A DNA stretch of 64,000 nucleotides from JAPPFW01 sp965231815 (lineage in GTDB: Bacteria > Actinomycetota > Acidimicrobiia > Spongiisociales > Spongiisociaceae), in the NCBI GenBank assembly GCA_965231815.1, contig OZ246890.1:3348001-3412000 (forward strand). The letters are read 5' to 3'. Positions within the stretch are counted from its first letter, which is position 1; each line of letters opens with the position of its first letter. Shown here one piece after another: positions 34,743 to 43,910 of the stretch. The notes under the pieces are model-generated. The model did not search any database and was not told where the DNA came from. It worked only from the letters and a program-made list of their open reading frames with translations. A program made the translations under genes and the position numbers.

Positions 34743-35091
34743 CTCCCCGCCGGCCGGCTTGCATTATGTGCGGAAACGTCACCGTGCAACGAGTTGAGAG
34801 TCATCGTCCTCTCCGTGCGGAGCACTCGGGAAACACCGGGCTGGACCACCACAGGGGGTTGAAAATGTCACCACCCTCAGGCATATTGGATGGTAGCCGT
34901 AAATCACCACCGGATTGCTTACGACGTCGAGCGGTCCGGAGCAGGAATCATATTGCGTGGCGCCGACCCGGTAGGCAACTATCAGAACGCGCTCCGAACC
35001 AAGGAATGGTGGCGGTGGGGGTGGGCCCGAGCAGTGATCGTGTGTCAGGGGGTTTTTCGCGCTCTGGGCTCGTTCTCAGGCTGGAATCAGG
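34743..35091. other. Intergenic gap inside the carnitine island
   Basis: 349 nt. An open frame from 34890 (VAVNHHRIAYDVERSGAGII) vaguely recalls the start of an alpha/beta hydrolase but overlaps the next gene and has no further homology, so it is not called. No repeat or clear terminator is visible. Confidence 0.4.
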
Positions 35092-36576
35092 GTGACCTCT
35101 CCCCCACAGGTGATCGGGCTCGTAGGGACCGGTGTCATCGGTAGCGGCTGGGCCGTCCGGGCATTGAGCCGGGGCTGTGACGTGGTGGCCTGGGATCCGG
35201 CACCCGATGCGGAGGACTATCTGGAGCAATCCATCGACCGGGCTTGGCCCTCCGTGCAACGGCTCGGTCTCTATCCCGATGCACGACGCGATCGGGTTAC
35301 CTTCGCCGGGAGCCCCGAAGAAGTCTGTAAAACCGCCGACTTCATACAGGAATCGGCACCGGAGGACGAGCACCTCAAACGAACTCTGCTGGCTCGACTG
35401 GATGCCGCTAGCGGACGGGAGGTAACCATCGCATCCAGTTCGTCCGGACTATTGCCAACCCGTATTGCATCGGAATGCCGATACCCGGAGCGGGTAATAA
35501 TCGGACACCCTTTCAACCCTGTCTACCTGCTTCCCCTTTGCGAGGTGGTTCCCGGTCGGCAGACCTCAGCCGATACCGTCGACGAGGCAACCCGCGTCTA
35601 CGACTACCTGGATATGTACCCACTTGTGGTCCGCAACGAGGTCCCCGGATACCTATCCGACCGACTCCAGGAGGCGCTGTGGAGGGAGATACTCCATCTG
35701 GTTAATGATGGAACGGCTACCACCGGGGAACTCGACGACGCCATCGTCTACGGTCCCGGCCTGCGCTGGGCCGGGATGGGCACCAATCTGAGCTTCCACC
35801 TAGCGGGCGGTCTGGACGGTATGCGACACATGCTCGAACAATTCGGGCCCGCCCTCCGTCTCCCATGGACGAAGCTCAAGGCACCCGAACTAACCGATTC
35901 CCTCATTGCCGACATGGTGGCGGGAACCGCTGAACAGGCGGGTGGGAGGCCGGTCGAGGATCTGGAGCGGTTACGAGACGATTATCTGATCGCCGTCATG
36001 AGAGCCCTCCGCTCGGTGGGGGTAGGAGCAGGCAAGCTTCTCGCGAGAAGGGAGGACCGCCGCTACGCGCAGCAGGCCCTAACCTGGTCCCCGGGCGTTG
36101 AGATCTCCTCCCCGCTCGGGCTGTTTAGGTGCGATGTCGAACCGGATTGGGTCGATTACAACAACCATATGACCGAAGCCGCCTACCTGACGGCATTCGG
36201 ATGGGCGTCGGACGCCCTGTTCCGTTACATCGGAGACAGCGAAGAGTACCGGGCGGCAGGTTACTCCTTTTACACGGTCGAAACTCACATCAACTACCTG
36301 CGGGAAGTCAAGGGTAACGCATCGCTCCGCTTCACGACCACCGTAGTGGGTCTCGACGATAAGCGGCTAAACATCTACCACGAGATGTTCGACACCACCT
36401 CTGCCACCATGGTTGCGGCAACCGAACAGATGTTGCTCCACATGGACACGAAAACGGGTAGACCTGCACCGATCGAAGGCACCCCTAGATTGGCGCTTGA
36501 AGCCATCCGATCCGCTCACCAAGACCAGCCTGGTCCCCGATACATGGGCCGGGTAATGACCCTGAAGGGTAAGTAG
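35092..36576 (+). CDS. L-carnitine dehydrogenase fused to betainyl-CoA thioesterase
   Basis: 494 residues from GTG 35092. Residues 1-320 are a 3-hydroxyacyl-CoA dehydrogenase-type NAD enzyme: IGLVGTGVIGSGWAVRAL (NAD site), IIGHPFNPVYLLPLCEVVPG (catalytic His region) and VPGYLSDRLQEALWREILHL. Residues from about 335 to the end form a hot-dog thioesterase (VEPDWVDYNNHMTEAAYLTA, FYTVETHINYLREVKG). This fusion is known from bacteria that degrade L-carnitine. The first part makes 3-dehydrocarnitine, the second hydrolyses betainyl-CoA released by BKACE to glycine betaine. The neighbouring BKACE gene completes the pair. Cytoplasmic. Confidence 0.9.
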   Translation: MTSPPQVIGLVGTGVIGSGWAVRALSRGCDVVAWDPAPDAEDYLEQSIDRAWPSVQRLGLYPDARRDRVTFAGSPEEVCKTADFIQESAPEDEHLKRTLLARLDAASGREVTIASSSSGLLPTRIASECRYPERVIIGHPFNPVYLLPLCEVVPGRQTSADTVDEATRVYDYLDMYPLVVRNEVPGYLSDRLQEALWREILHLVNDGTATTGELDDAIVYGPGLRWAGMGTNLSFHLAGGLDGMRHMLEQFGPALRLPWTKLKAPELTDSLIADMVAGTAEQAGGRPVEDLERLRDDYLIAVMRALRSVGVGAGKLLARREDRRYAQQALTWSPGVEISSPLGLFRCDVEPDWVDYNNHMTEAAYLTAFGWASDALFRYIGDSEEYRAAGYSFYTVETHINYLREVKGNASLRFTTTVVGLDDKRLNIYHEMFDTTSATMVAATEQMLLHMDTKTGRPAPIEGTPRLALEAIRSAHQDQPGPRYMGRVMTLKGK

Positions 36577-36703
36577 AAGAGGTGCGTTTTGGCGAGGTCG
36601 GAAAGGTAGGGATCCGGCTTCGGCGGGTGACGACCTCCCCGAACATAAAGGCAGGGCAGGGGATTCAGGCAGCAATGTGGCCGTGGAGAGAAAAGAGGCT
36701 GTC

Positions 36704-37864
36704 ATGGATTTCGCACTGACCGGGGATCAGCAATTGATAGTCGCGGTGACCGGACAGTTCACCGAGAGAGAACTGTTCCCTTACGAGGACCGCGTGGAGC
36801 GAACCGGTCGGGTTCCGCCGGACTTGGTGGAACAGATCAGATCCCGTTCCATCAATGCCGGGATCTACGCCGCCAACATGCCGATGGAATACGGAGGGTC
36901 CGGCCTTGACCCCCTCACGCTGGCTCTCGTGGAACGGGAACTCGGGGCCGCATCCTACGCATTGCAGTACATCGTGGCCCGTCCTTCCAACATCCTCCAG
37001 GCTTGCCGTGATGAGCAGATCGGCCGGTACCTGCTACCCACTGTCAGGGGCGAGCGAGTCGAGTGCCTGGCCATGAGCGAACCCGATGCGGGTTCCGACC
37101 TGCGGGGCATGAAATGCAGCGCAGTCCGCTATGGCAAACATTTCGTGATCAACGGCGTCAAACACTTCATCAGCCACGCCGATCTGGCGGATTACGTAAT
37201 CCTGTTCGCCGCCACCGGGGAGGAGCCCGGCCCCCGTGGCCCTCGCAAGAGGATCACCGCCTTCCTGGTGGATATGGGAACTCCCGGCTTCGAAGTCCTA
37301 CCCGGATACCGGGCGGTATCAAACCGGGGTTATCACAACTTTATCCTCAACTTCGATAACTGCCGGGTTCCCGAATCGGCGATCCTCGGTGAGGAACACC
37401 ACGGTTTCGAAGTAGCCAATCAATGGCTGGGTTCGACCCGGCTTCAAGTAGCCGCCGTCTGCCTAGGACGAGCCCGTCGTGCACTGCAACTAGCGTCGCA
37501 GTGGGCGGTCGATCGGACCCAGTTCGGACAGCGGATCGGAAAGTTCCAAGGGGTTTCTTTCAAGCTGGCGGACATGCAGACCCGATACGACGCCGCTGAA
37601 CTCCTCACCCTCCGCGCAGCCTGGAAGGATAGCCGGGGAACCATGACCGATGCCGACGCCGCGATGGCCAAGGTTTACGCGAGCGAGATGTGTCAATTCG
37701 TCACCGACGAGGCCATCCAGATCTTCGGAGGTATGGGCCTGATGGACGAACTCCCTCTCGAGCGTCTTTGGCGTGACACCCGGGTGGACCGGATATGGGA
37801 CGGCACATCCGAGATCCAGCGCCACATCATATCCCGGTCCATGCTGCGGCCGTTGGGGGGATGA
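36704..37864 (+). CDS. Acyl-CoA dehydrogenase (CaiA-like, possible gamma-butyrobetainyl-CoA dehydrogenase)
   Basis: 386 residues from ATG 36704, preceded by AAAAGAGG; a GTG at 36677 is in frame but poorer. The fold is standard: MPMEYGGSGLDPLTLALVER, CLAMSEPDAGSDLRGMKC (FAD/substrate loop), FGQRIGKFQGVSFKLADMQT and LERLWRDTRVDRIWDGTSEI. The last segment has Asp where many family members carry the catalytic Glu of YEGT. E. coli CaiA also departs there, so a specialised trimethylammonium substrate is possible. It lies between carnitine dehydrogenase and an acyl-CoA synthetase/CaiD pair, so oxidation of gamma-butyrobetainyl-CoA to crotonobetainyl-CoA is the likeliest role. An electron-transfer flavoprotein would be needed and is not in the window. 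Confidence 0.85.
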   Translation: MDFALTGDQQLIVAVTGQFTERELFPYEDRVERTGRVPPDLVEQIRSRSINAGIYAANMPMEYGGSGLDPLTLALVERELGAASYALQYIVARPSNILQACRDEQIGRYLLPTVRGERVECLAMSEPDAGSDLRGMKCSAVRYGKHFVINGVKHFISHADLADYVILFAATGEEPGPRGPRKRITAFLVDMGTPGFEVLPGYRAVSNRGYHNFILNFDNCRVPESAILGEEHHGFEVANQWLGSTRLQVAAVCLGRARRALQLASQWAVDRTQFGQRIGKFQGVSFKLADMQTRYDAAELLTLRAAWKDSRGTMTDADAAMAKVYASEMCQFVTDEAIQIFGGMGLMDELPLERLWRDTRVDRIWDGTSEIQRHIISRSMLRPLGG

Positions 37865-37907
37865 TGTAGGGGGATGGATAAGCAGGCATGAACGAAAAAC
37901 AATAGGA

Positions 37908-39974
37908 ATGATTAGAACTGAAAGGCCTCCCGACCTCGGGCGCCTGCTCGACCCGCGCACCGTGGTAGCGATCGGCGGACATCAGGCCGGCCAGGCCATC
38001 CACCAATCCGATCGGCTCCGATTCGACGGTGAAATATGGCCGCTTCACCCCACACGGCAATCCATAGCCGGCCGTACCGTTTACCGATCGCTGGAAGAAC
38101 TCCCCGGTGTACCCGACGCGGCGTTCGTGGCGGTCAACCGGAACCTCACGCTGGAAATGGTCCATCTTCTCGCCGAGATGGGTTGTGGCGGCGCAGTGCT
38201 CTACGCCTCCGGTTTCGCAGAGGCCGGACCGGAAGGAACCAAACTCCAGGAGCGGCTCACCTCCACCCACGACATGCCTTTGGTGGGACCCAACTGCTAC
38301 GGAACCATCAACGCCTTGAGCGGTGCGGTCCTATGGCCCGACGTCCAGGGATGTAGCAGGGTGGACTCCGGACCGGCGCTGATCAGCCAGTCGGGAAACA
38401 TCGCCTTGAACCTCACCATGAATCGCCGGGGAGTCCGGTTCAGCCACGTCATATCGCTCGGCAACCAGTCCTCAGTCACCGCCGAGCAATGCTTGATGTA
38501 TATGGCGGCCAAACCCGAGGTAACCGCGGTCGGTCTCTATCTGGAGTCGATCATCGATCCGATGGCCTTCGGACGGGCTGCGCTTGCTTGCCGCCGGACC
38601 CGGACCCCGGTCGTTATGTTGAAGGCGGGGCGAACCGAGCGTTCGGAGCGGATAACCGCTTCCCATACCGGGGCACTGAGTTCGGCCTCGCAGGCTTACG
38701 ATGCCCTCTTCGAACGCTACGGCGTGATCGTCACCGATACTCCGGCCGAAATGGTCACCATCCTCGGATTGTTACATACGATCGGTCCCTTGCCGGGAAA
38801 CCGGCTGGTGTCGTTATCCTGTTCGGGAGGAGAGGCGGCACTGGTAGCCGACCGGGCAGCCCACCATCCGGTGGTATTCGAGCCCTTCGAGTCCGACCAC
38901 GCCGCCCGAGTGGAAGCGACCATGCCGACATTCTCGACCCCCACCAACCCGGTCGACTATCACACCTTCATTTGGGGTGATCGGATCGCTCTCGAACGGT
39001 GTTTCGAGGAGGTATTGGCAGGCCCGTTCGACGCGGCATTGCTGGTGATCGACTGGCCGGCCCAGGGTATAGACGACACCGACTGGTGGCCCACCCTACG
39101 TGCCTTCGAAACCGCTACCGTCACCACCGGCACTCCCGGAATCGTGCTGGCGACCCTTCCGGAAAGCCTGCCTGACCAGGTCAGGAGACATGCAACCCGC
39201 CATGGTCTCGCCGTTTCCCACTCGATTGATGAAGCCCTCGCTGCGGCAGCTTCCGCAGGAGCCGTCGGGCAATGGTTCAGAAGACCACCTCCCCCCCTGC
39301 ACAACCCGGTTACCGGCCCGACCGGGCCGGACGGGAGCACTCGCCTACAAACCCTCGACGAACCCTCATCCAAGGCGCTGCTGCAGAACGCGGGGGTCCC
39401 GATACCCGAAGGGGCGGTGCTGAAAACTCCCCGACCACATTTCTCGCCCCCCGGATGCCTTCGGTTCCCGCTGGTCGCCAAGATCGTCGGTCCCGATCAC
39501 AAGAGCCTCCGCAACGGCGTGGTGACCGGCATCCGATCCGGCCGCGATCTGGCTGCGGCCGTCAAGCGGTTGGCGGAGGGCGGTCACCCCGTGCTAATCG
39601 AGGAACAGATAACCGATGTGGTGGCGGAGTTGCTGGTATCGGTCCGCCAGGAGTATCCGTTGGGACAGGTGTTAACCATCGGGGCGGGCGGAATCCACGT
39701 CGAGTTGTTTGCCGATACCACCACCATGCTGCTGCCGATCACATCCGACAATCTCATCCGCCGGCTCGCCGGGCTGAGGGTCGGCAAGCAGGCGTTGGGT
39801 GCAAAAAAGAGTCCAACCATCGAAGCCTTGGTCACAGTGGTCGAGTGGCTCACCGACCTCATCGAGACTATGCCCGACCTGGTCGAGGTGGAGATCAACC
39901 CCTTGGTTCTCACCTCCGACTCGGCGTGGGCGGTGGATGCGCTGGTAACGGTACGAATGGATCCCATTTCATGA
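37908..39974 (+). CDS. NDP-forming acyl-CoA synthetase (CoA-binding plus ATP-grasp), possible carnitine/crotonobetaine activating enzyme
   Basis: 688 residues from ATG 37908. The N-terminal CoA-binding domain begins LLDPRTVVAIGGHQAGQ and contains GGAVLYASGFAEAGPEG and LVGPNCYGTINAL. The succinyl-CoA-ligase-like domain has ALISQSGNIALNLTMNRRGV, and RSERITASHTGALSSASQAY holds the phospho-histidine region. From about residue 470 an ATP-grasp half follows (DEPSSKALLQNAGVPIPEGA, FPLVAKIVGPDHKSLRNGVV, LVEVEINPLVLT). These enzymes make acyl-CoA with ATP giving ADP. It overlaps caiD by 4 nt, taking the place held by the AMP-forming CaiC in enterobacteria. Substrate is inferred from context. Confidence 0.85.
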   Translation: MIRTERPPDLGRLLDPRTVVAIGGHQAGQAIHQSDRLRFDGEIWPLHPTRQSIAGRTVYRSLEELPGVPDAAFVAVNRNLTLEMVHLLAEMGCGGAVLYASGFAEAGPEGTKLQERLTSTHDMPLVGPNCYGTINALSGAVLWPDVQGCSRVDSGPALISQSGNIALNLTMNRRGVRFSHVISLGNQSSVTAEQCLMYMAAKPEVTAVGLYLESIIDPMAFGRAALACRRTRTPVVMLKAGRTERSERITASHTGALSSASQAYDALFERYGVIVTDTPAEMVTILGLLHTIGPLPGNRLVSLSCSGGEAALVADRAAHHPVVFEPFESDHAARVEATMPTFSTPTNPVDYHTFIWGDRIALERCFEEVLAGPFDAALLVIDWPAQGIDDTDWWPTLRAFETATVTTGTPGIVLATLPESLPDQVRRHATRHGLAVSHSIDEALAAAASAGAVGQWFRRPPPPLHNPVTGPTGPDGSTRLQTLDEPSSKALLQNAGVPIPEGAVLKTPRPHFSPPGCLRFPLVAKIVGPDHKSLRNGVVTGIRSGRDLAAAVKRLAEGGHPVLIEEQITDVVAELLVSVRQEYPLGQVLTIGAGGIHVELFADTTTMLLPITSDNLIRRLAGLRVGKQALGAKKSPTIEALVTVVEWLTDLIETMPDLVEVEINPLVLTSDSAWAVDALVTVRMDPIS

Positions 39975-40765
39975 GGGAGGTAGGGAGCGACGTGGTGAGG
40001 GTCAACCGGGAGTCGGAGGTTCTCGAGATAACTCTCGACCGGCCCAAGGCCAACGCTATCGACTCAGCAACCAGCCGCCTGCTGGGCGAGGTGTTCACTT
40101 ACTTCCGAGATGATCCCGAGCTCCGGGTGGCAATCCTCACCGGCGCCGGAGAGAGATTCTTTTCCGCCGGATGGGACCTAACGGCGGCTGAGGAAGGTGA
40201 ATCCTACGAAAGCGACTACGGACCCGGTGGTTTCGGTGGTTTTCCCGAACTACCCGATCTCAACAAGCCGGTCATCGCGGCGGTGAACGGGTTGGCGGTC
40301 GGGGGTGGATTCGAGTTGGTCATGTCGGCCGATCTAGTGGTAGCGGCATCGCACGCCACCTTCTTCCTGCCGGAACCTGCGGTGGGCATGATCCCCGATG
40401 TCGGGGCGGTACGGCTTCCCAAACAACTCCCACCCGCCGTGGCGGCTGAAGTGCTGATTGCCGGCAAACGTCTTGATGCATCTGAAGCTCTGCACTACGG
40501 GCTCGCCAACAAGGTGGTGGACACCCACGAACTGCTCGACGCCGCTCATGCATTAGCTGATCGGATCACCCGACAGGCGCCACTGGCGATAGCAGCCATA
40601 CTCGAAACTCGCCGACGGACCGAGAACCTCACCATCCGGGAAGGACTATCCCTTCTACGATCCGGCGAGGTCGAATCCTACCGCCGTATGCTGAACTCCG
40701 AGGATGCACGCGAAGGGGTGCTAGCCTTCTCCGAGCGACGCTCCCCCGTCTGGAAGGGATGCTGA
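39971..40765 (+). CDS. caiD: Carnitinyl-CoA dehydratase (crotonase family)
   Basis: 264 residues from ATG 39971, overlapping the synthetase gene by ATGA. The match to enterobacterial CaiD as I remember it runs the whole length: VLEITLDRPKANAIDSATSR near the start, FFSAGWDLTAAEEGE, KPVIAAVNGLAVGGGFELVM, FFLPEPAVGMIPDVGAVRLP and the ending SEDAREGVLAFSERRSPVWK. The two glutamates of the crotonase active site, in GGGFEL and LPEP, are present. CaiD interconverts crotonobetainyl-CoA and L-carnitinyl-CoA. Here it would feed carnitine to the dehydrogenase upstream. A GTG at 39995 behind GGGAGGTAGGGAG is an alternative start. Confidence 0.9.
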   Translation: MREVGSDVVRVNRESEVLEITLDRPKANAIDSATSRLLGEVFTYFRDDPELRVAILTGAGERFFSAGWDLTAAEEGESYESDYGPGGFGGFPELPDLNKPVIAAVNGLAVGGGFELVMSADLVVAASHATFFLPEPAVGMIPDVGAVRLPKQLPPAVAAEVLIAGKRLDASEALHYGLANKVVDTHELLDAAHALADRITRQAPLAIAAILETRRRTENLTIREGLSLLRSGEVESYRRMLNSEDAREGVLAFSERRSPVWKGC

Positions 40766-40894
40766 GATTGGTCTCCCGGCCTGCTAAACTGACGGACCAT
40801 CGGACGGGGTGGGCCTCGACCTTACCTTCTTTCGCACGAGTATCAACTCGTTGGCCTGCCCCCACATGCACCCGCAGACACAGGTGGTATTTCA

Positions 40895-42214
40895 ATGATG
40901 TCATCGTCCGCGCCCTCGCGTATCCCTACTCTCGGTACCACATCCCACGCGTTGCTGAGTTCCTGGGGACTATTCGTGGCCATCCTTCTAGTGATGATCG
41001 GAAGCGGAGTCTTGAACCCGTTAATAGGTCTCAATGCCGAGTTACGAGGGTTCTCGACCACCACCACCGGACTCGTCCTGAGTTTCTACTACGTCGGGTT
41101 CCTGGTAGGCGCCTGGCTCACCCCCCGCATGGTGGTCAACGTCGGGCATATCCGAGTCTACGCCGCATTGGCTTCCCTGGCCTCAACCTCGACCCTCGTC
41201 TACATCGTCAACTCCTCCGCCCTCATTTGGGCAGGCGCCCGTCTGATCACCGGGTTCGCCATGTCCGGCTTGGTCATAGTGGCGGAAAGTTGGCTCAACG
41301 ACGCCACTACCAACCGGACTCGAGGCCGGCTCCTGGCTGCCTATATGGTCGTGCTGATGGGTGGGCTGGCTTTGGGCCAGTTGCTCCTGATCTTCGCCGA
41401 ACCGTCCGGGATCGGTCTCTTCATCGCCGCATCGGTCGCTATTTCCCTGGCGGTTATACCGATCACCCTTTCCACCGCTCCCGGACCACGATTCGTACTA
41501 TCGTCCAACCTGCCCATCAGCCAGGTTTGGCAGTGTGCGCCCGTGGGTCTGGCGGCCGCCTTAGGGCAGGGAACGGGGGTGGCAGCCCTCCTCAGCCTGG
41601 CAGCCCTTTACGGTGTGAGAACCGGTATGAGTGTCGACGGCACCGCGCTGTTCTTGGCGTTGGCGGTCCTTGGTAGCGTCGTGTTGCAAGGACCGATCGG
41701 CGTTCTATCCGATTACGCCGGAAGGCGCCGCGTCATGCTGTCGGTTGCGCTACTTTGTGCAGGCGTATGCGCCCTGGTCGTCGTGCTCGAACCGATGGGT
41801 TGGGCAGCCCTGCTCGCCTCTTTCGTGGTCGGAGGATTGGCCATGACCATGTACCCGCTGGCGTTGAGCCACATAAACGACCGTGTTCCACCGGGTTCGG
41901 CCGTGGGGGTTAGCGGGCTGGTGTCTCTCGCTACGGGGGTGGGCGCCATCCTCGGTCCGGTGGGTGGCGCAGCGGTTATGGACACCTTCGGGGCAGGCGG
42001 TTTGTTCGTGTTTGTGGGCATCGTCTACTCGGCAATCGCGGCCTTCACCCTTCTCCGGGTCCTCACCCACGAAGGAGTACCGGTCAGGCAGCGCCGCGCT
42101 TTCACCATGATTCCAGGTCGGGCGGGCACGATCATCCTGTACGCAGCCCGGCGAGCGCGCCGGGCCGGCAACCGGCCTGCCGAACAACCCTCACACTCCG
42201 ATACGGCAACATGA
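40895..42214 (+). CDS. MFS transporter (YcaD-like)
   Basis: 439 residues with twelve predicted membrane helices; a second ATG at 40898 is equally possible. The sequence recalls YcaD-type carriers: SGVLNPLIGLNAELRGFSTT, TGLVLSFYYVGFLVGAWLTP, LIWAGARLITGFAMSGLVIV, AESWLNDATTNRTRGRLLAA. The conserved AESWLN...RG between helices 4 and 5 is characteristic. The substrate is unknown. Its place between caiD and choline dehydrogenase, overlapping the latter by 4 nt, suggests uptake or export of a quaternary amine or related acid. Confidence 0.83.
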   Translation: MMSSSAPSRIPTLGTTSHALLSSWGLFVAILLVMIGSGVLNPLIGLNAELRGFSTTTTGLVLSFYYVGFLVGAWLTPRMVVNVGHIRVYAALASLASTSTLVYIVNSSALIWAGARLITGFAMSGLVIVAESWLNDATTNRTRGRLLAAYMVVLMGGLALGQLLLIFAEPSGIGLFIAASVAISLAVIPITLSTAPGPRFVLSSNLPISQVWQCAPVGLAAALGQGTGVAALLSLAALYGVRTGMSVDGTALFLALAVLGSVVLQGPIGVLSDYAGRRRVMLSVALLCAGVCALVVVLEPMGWAALLASFVVGGLAMTMYPLALSHINDRVPPGSAVGVSGLVSLATGVGAILGPVGGAAVMDTFGAGGLFVFVGIVYSAIAAFTLLRVLTHEGVPVRQRRAFTMIPGRAGTIILYAARRARRAGNRPAEQPSHSDTAT

Positions 42215-43848
42215 ACTCCTACGACTTCCTGATCGTCGGCGGCGGATCCGCCGGGTGCGCCCTGGCCGCCCGACTGAGCGAGGACCCGACCAACAGGGTC
42301 TTGGTGCTGGAAGCAGGGCGGCCCGACTATCGCTGGGACGTCTTCATCCACATGCCGGCCGCGCTCACCTATCCCATCGGATCCCGGTTCTATGACTGGA
42401 AATACGAGTCGGAACCGGAACCTCACCTGTCAGGGCGTCGCATCTACCACGCACGCGGCAAGGTTCTAGGAGGGTCGAGTTCGATCAACGGAATGATCTT
42501 CCAGCGGGGTAATCCCATGGACTACGAGAAATGGGCATCGTCGCCCGGCATGGAAACGTGGGACTACCCCCATTGCCTACCCTATTTCAAACGACTCGAG
42601 ACCACCCTGGCGGGAAGAGACCAGTACCGGGGCGGATCGGGCCCCCTTGTACTGGAAAGGGGTTCAGCGGACAACCCTCTGTTTCGAGCCTTCTTCGAAG
42701 CCGGCGAACAGGCCGGAATACCGCGTACCCCGGACGTGAACGGCTACCGGCAGGAAGGGTTCGCAGCGTTTGACGCCAACCGCCATCGGGGTCGGCGGCT
42801 CAGTGCCGCTCGCGCCTATTTGCATCCGGTAACGGGTCGACCGAACCTCACGATCATCACTAGAGCTCACGCCACCAGGGTCATATTCGAGCGGAACCGG
42901 GCCGTCGGAGTCGAATATCGCAAGGGTCGGGCCACGCACACGGCCATGGCCGCCGACGTGATCGCCTGCGGAGGGGCCATCAACACGCCACAGTTGCTCA
43001 TGTTGTCCGGGGTAGGCCCTGCCGAACACCTAGAGGATTCGGGGATACAAGTGGTAGCCGATCTACCGGGCGTCGGCCGGAATCTGCAGGACCACCTCGA
43101 AGTATACATACAGTACGCCTGCAAGCAACCCGTGTCTCTTCAGCCCCACCTGGCGTGGTGGAGGAAGCCGTTGATCGGATGGCAATGGTTACGGCGCCGT
43201 GGCCCCGGTACCAGCAACCACTTCGAAGCAGGTGGGTTCGTTCGCAGTAACGTCGAGGTGACCTATCCGAATCTGATGCTCCACTTTCTTCCCATCGCGA
43301 TCCGCTACGACGGATCGGTGCCGTCCGGAGGTCACGGATACCAGGTGCATGTGGGGCCCATGTACTCCGATGCGCGCGGTTCTCTATTGCTCAAGTCCTC
43401 CAACCCGTTCGACAAACCGGAATTACGATTCAACTACCTTTCCACATCGTCCGACCGCCGTGAATGGGTGGAGGCGGTGCGATTCGTTCGCCACGTTCTC
43501 AACCAACCCGCCTTCGAGCCGTTCAACGACGGAGAACTGTCACCAGGCCCCGAGGTACGCACCGACGAAGAAATCCTCGCCTGGGTGGCTCAAGACGCCG
43601 AGACCGCTCTCCATCCCTGCGGAACAGCAAAGATGGGAGTCGATTCGGAGTCGGTAGTCGCTCCGGACACACTAAAGGTTCACGGAATCCGAGGGCTTCG
43701 AGTGGTGGACGCCTCGGTAATGCCCAACATCACCAATGGGAATATCTACGCACCGGTCATGATGATCGCGGAACGGGCAGCCGACATGATCCTCGGGAAC
43801 CAGCAGCTACCGCCGGAACATGTGGACTGGTACCGGCATGTCGATTAG
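42211..43848 (+). CDS. betA: Choline dehydrogenase-type GMC oxidoreductase
   Basis: 545 residues, the normal BetA length. FAD-binding start YDFLIVGGGSAGCALAARLS, GMC signature GKVLGGSSSINGMIFQRGN, second signature GAINTPQLLMLSGVGPAEHL, and catalytic HPCGTAKMG followed by GLRVVDASVMPNITNGNIYA. Resemblance to BetA extends to details such as EPEPHLSGRR and ASNHFEAGGF-type sequence (SNHFEAGGFVRS). BetA oxidises choline to betaine aldehyde and on to glycine betaine, tied to the respiratory chain. Other primary alcohols cannot be excluded. Last gene of the island, translationally coupled to the MFS gene. No aldehyde dehydrogenase (betB) is nearby. Confidence 0.87.
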   Translation: MNSYDFLIVGGGSAGCALAARLSEDPTNRVLVLEAGRPDYRWDVFIHMPAALTYPIGSRFYDWKYESEPEPHLSGRRIYHARGKVLGGSSSINGMIFQRGNPMDYEKWASSPGMETWDYPHCLPYFKRLETTLAGRDQYRGGSGPLVLERGSADNPLFRAFFEAGEQAGIPRTPDVNGYRQEGFAAFDANRHRGRRLSAARAYLHPVTGRPNLTIITRAHATRVIFERNRAVGVEYRKGRATHTAMAADVIACGGAINTPQLLMLSGVGPAEHLEDSGIQVVADLPGVGRNLQDHLEVYIQYACKQPVSLQPHLAWWRKPLIGWQWLRRRGPGTSNHFEAGGFVRSNVEVTYPNLMLHFLPIAIRYDGSVPSGGHGYQVHVGPMYSDARGSLLLKSSNPFDKPELRFNYLSTSSDRREWVEAVRFVRHVLNQPAFEPFNDGELSPGPEVRTDEEILAWVAQDAETALHPCGTAKMGVDSESVVAPDTLKVHGIRGLRVVDASVMPNITNGNIYAPVMMIAERAADMILGNQQLPPEHVDWYRHVD

Positions 43849-43910
43849 CCGCTTGTTGTCCGGTCTCAACCGATCCGCCTGGGGATGGAATAGATCGGGC
43901 TGAGAAATAA

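Noticed and set aside
34890..35144. Short ORF resembling the start of an alpha/beta hydrolase
   Set aside because: Overlaps the carnitine dehydrogenase start, and only the first 25 residues look protein-like.
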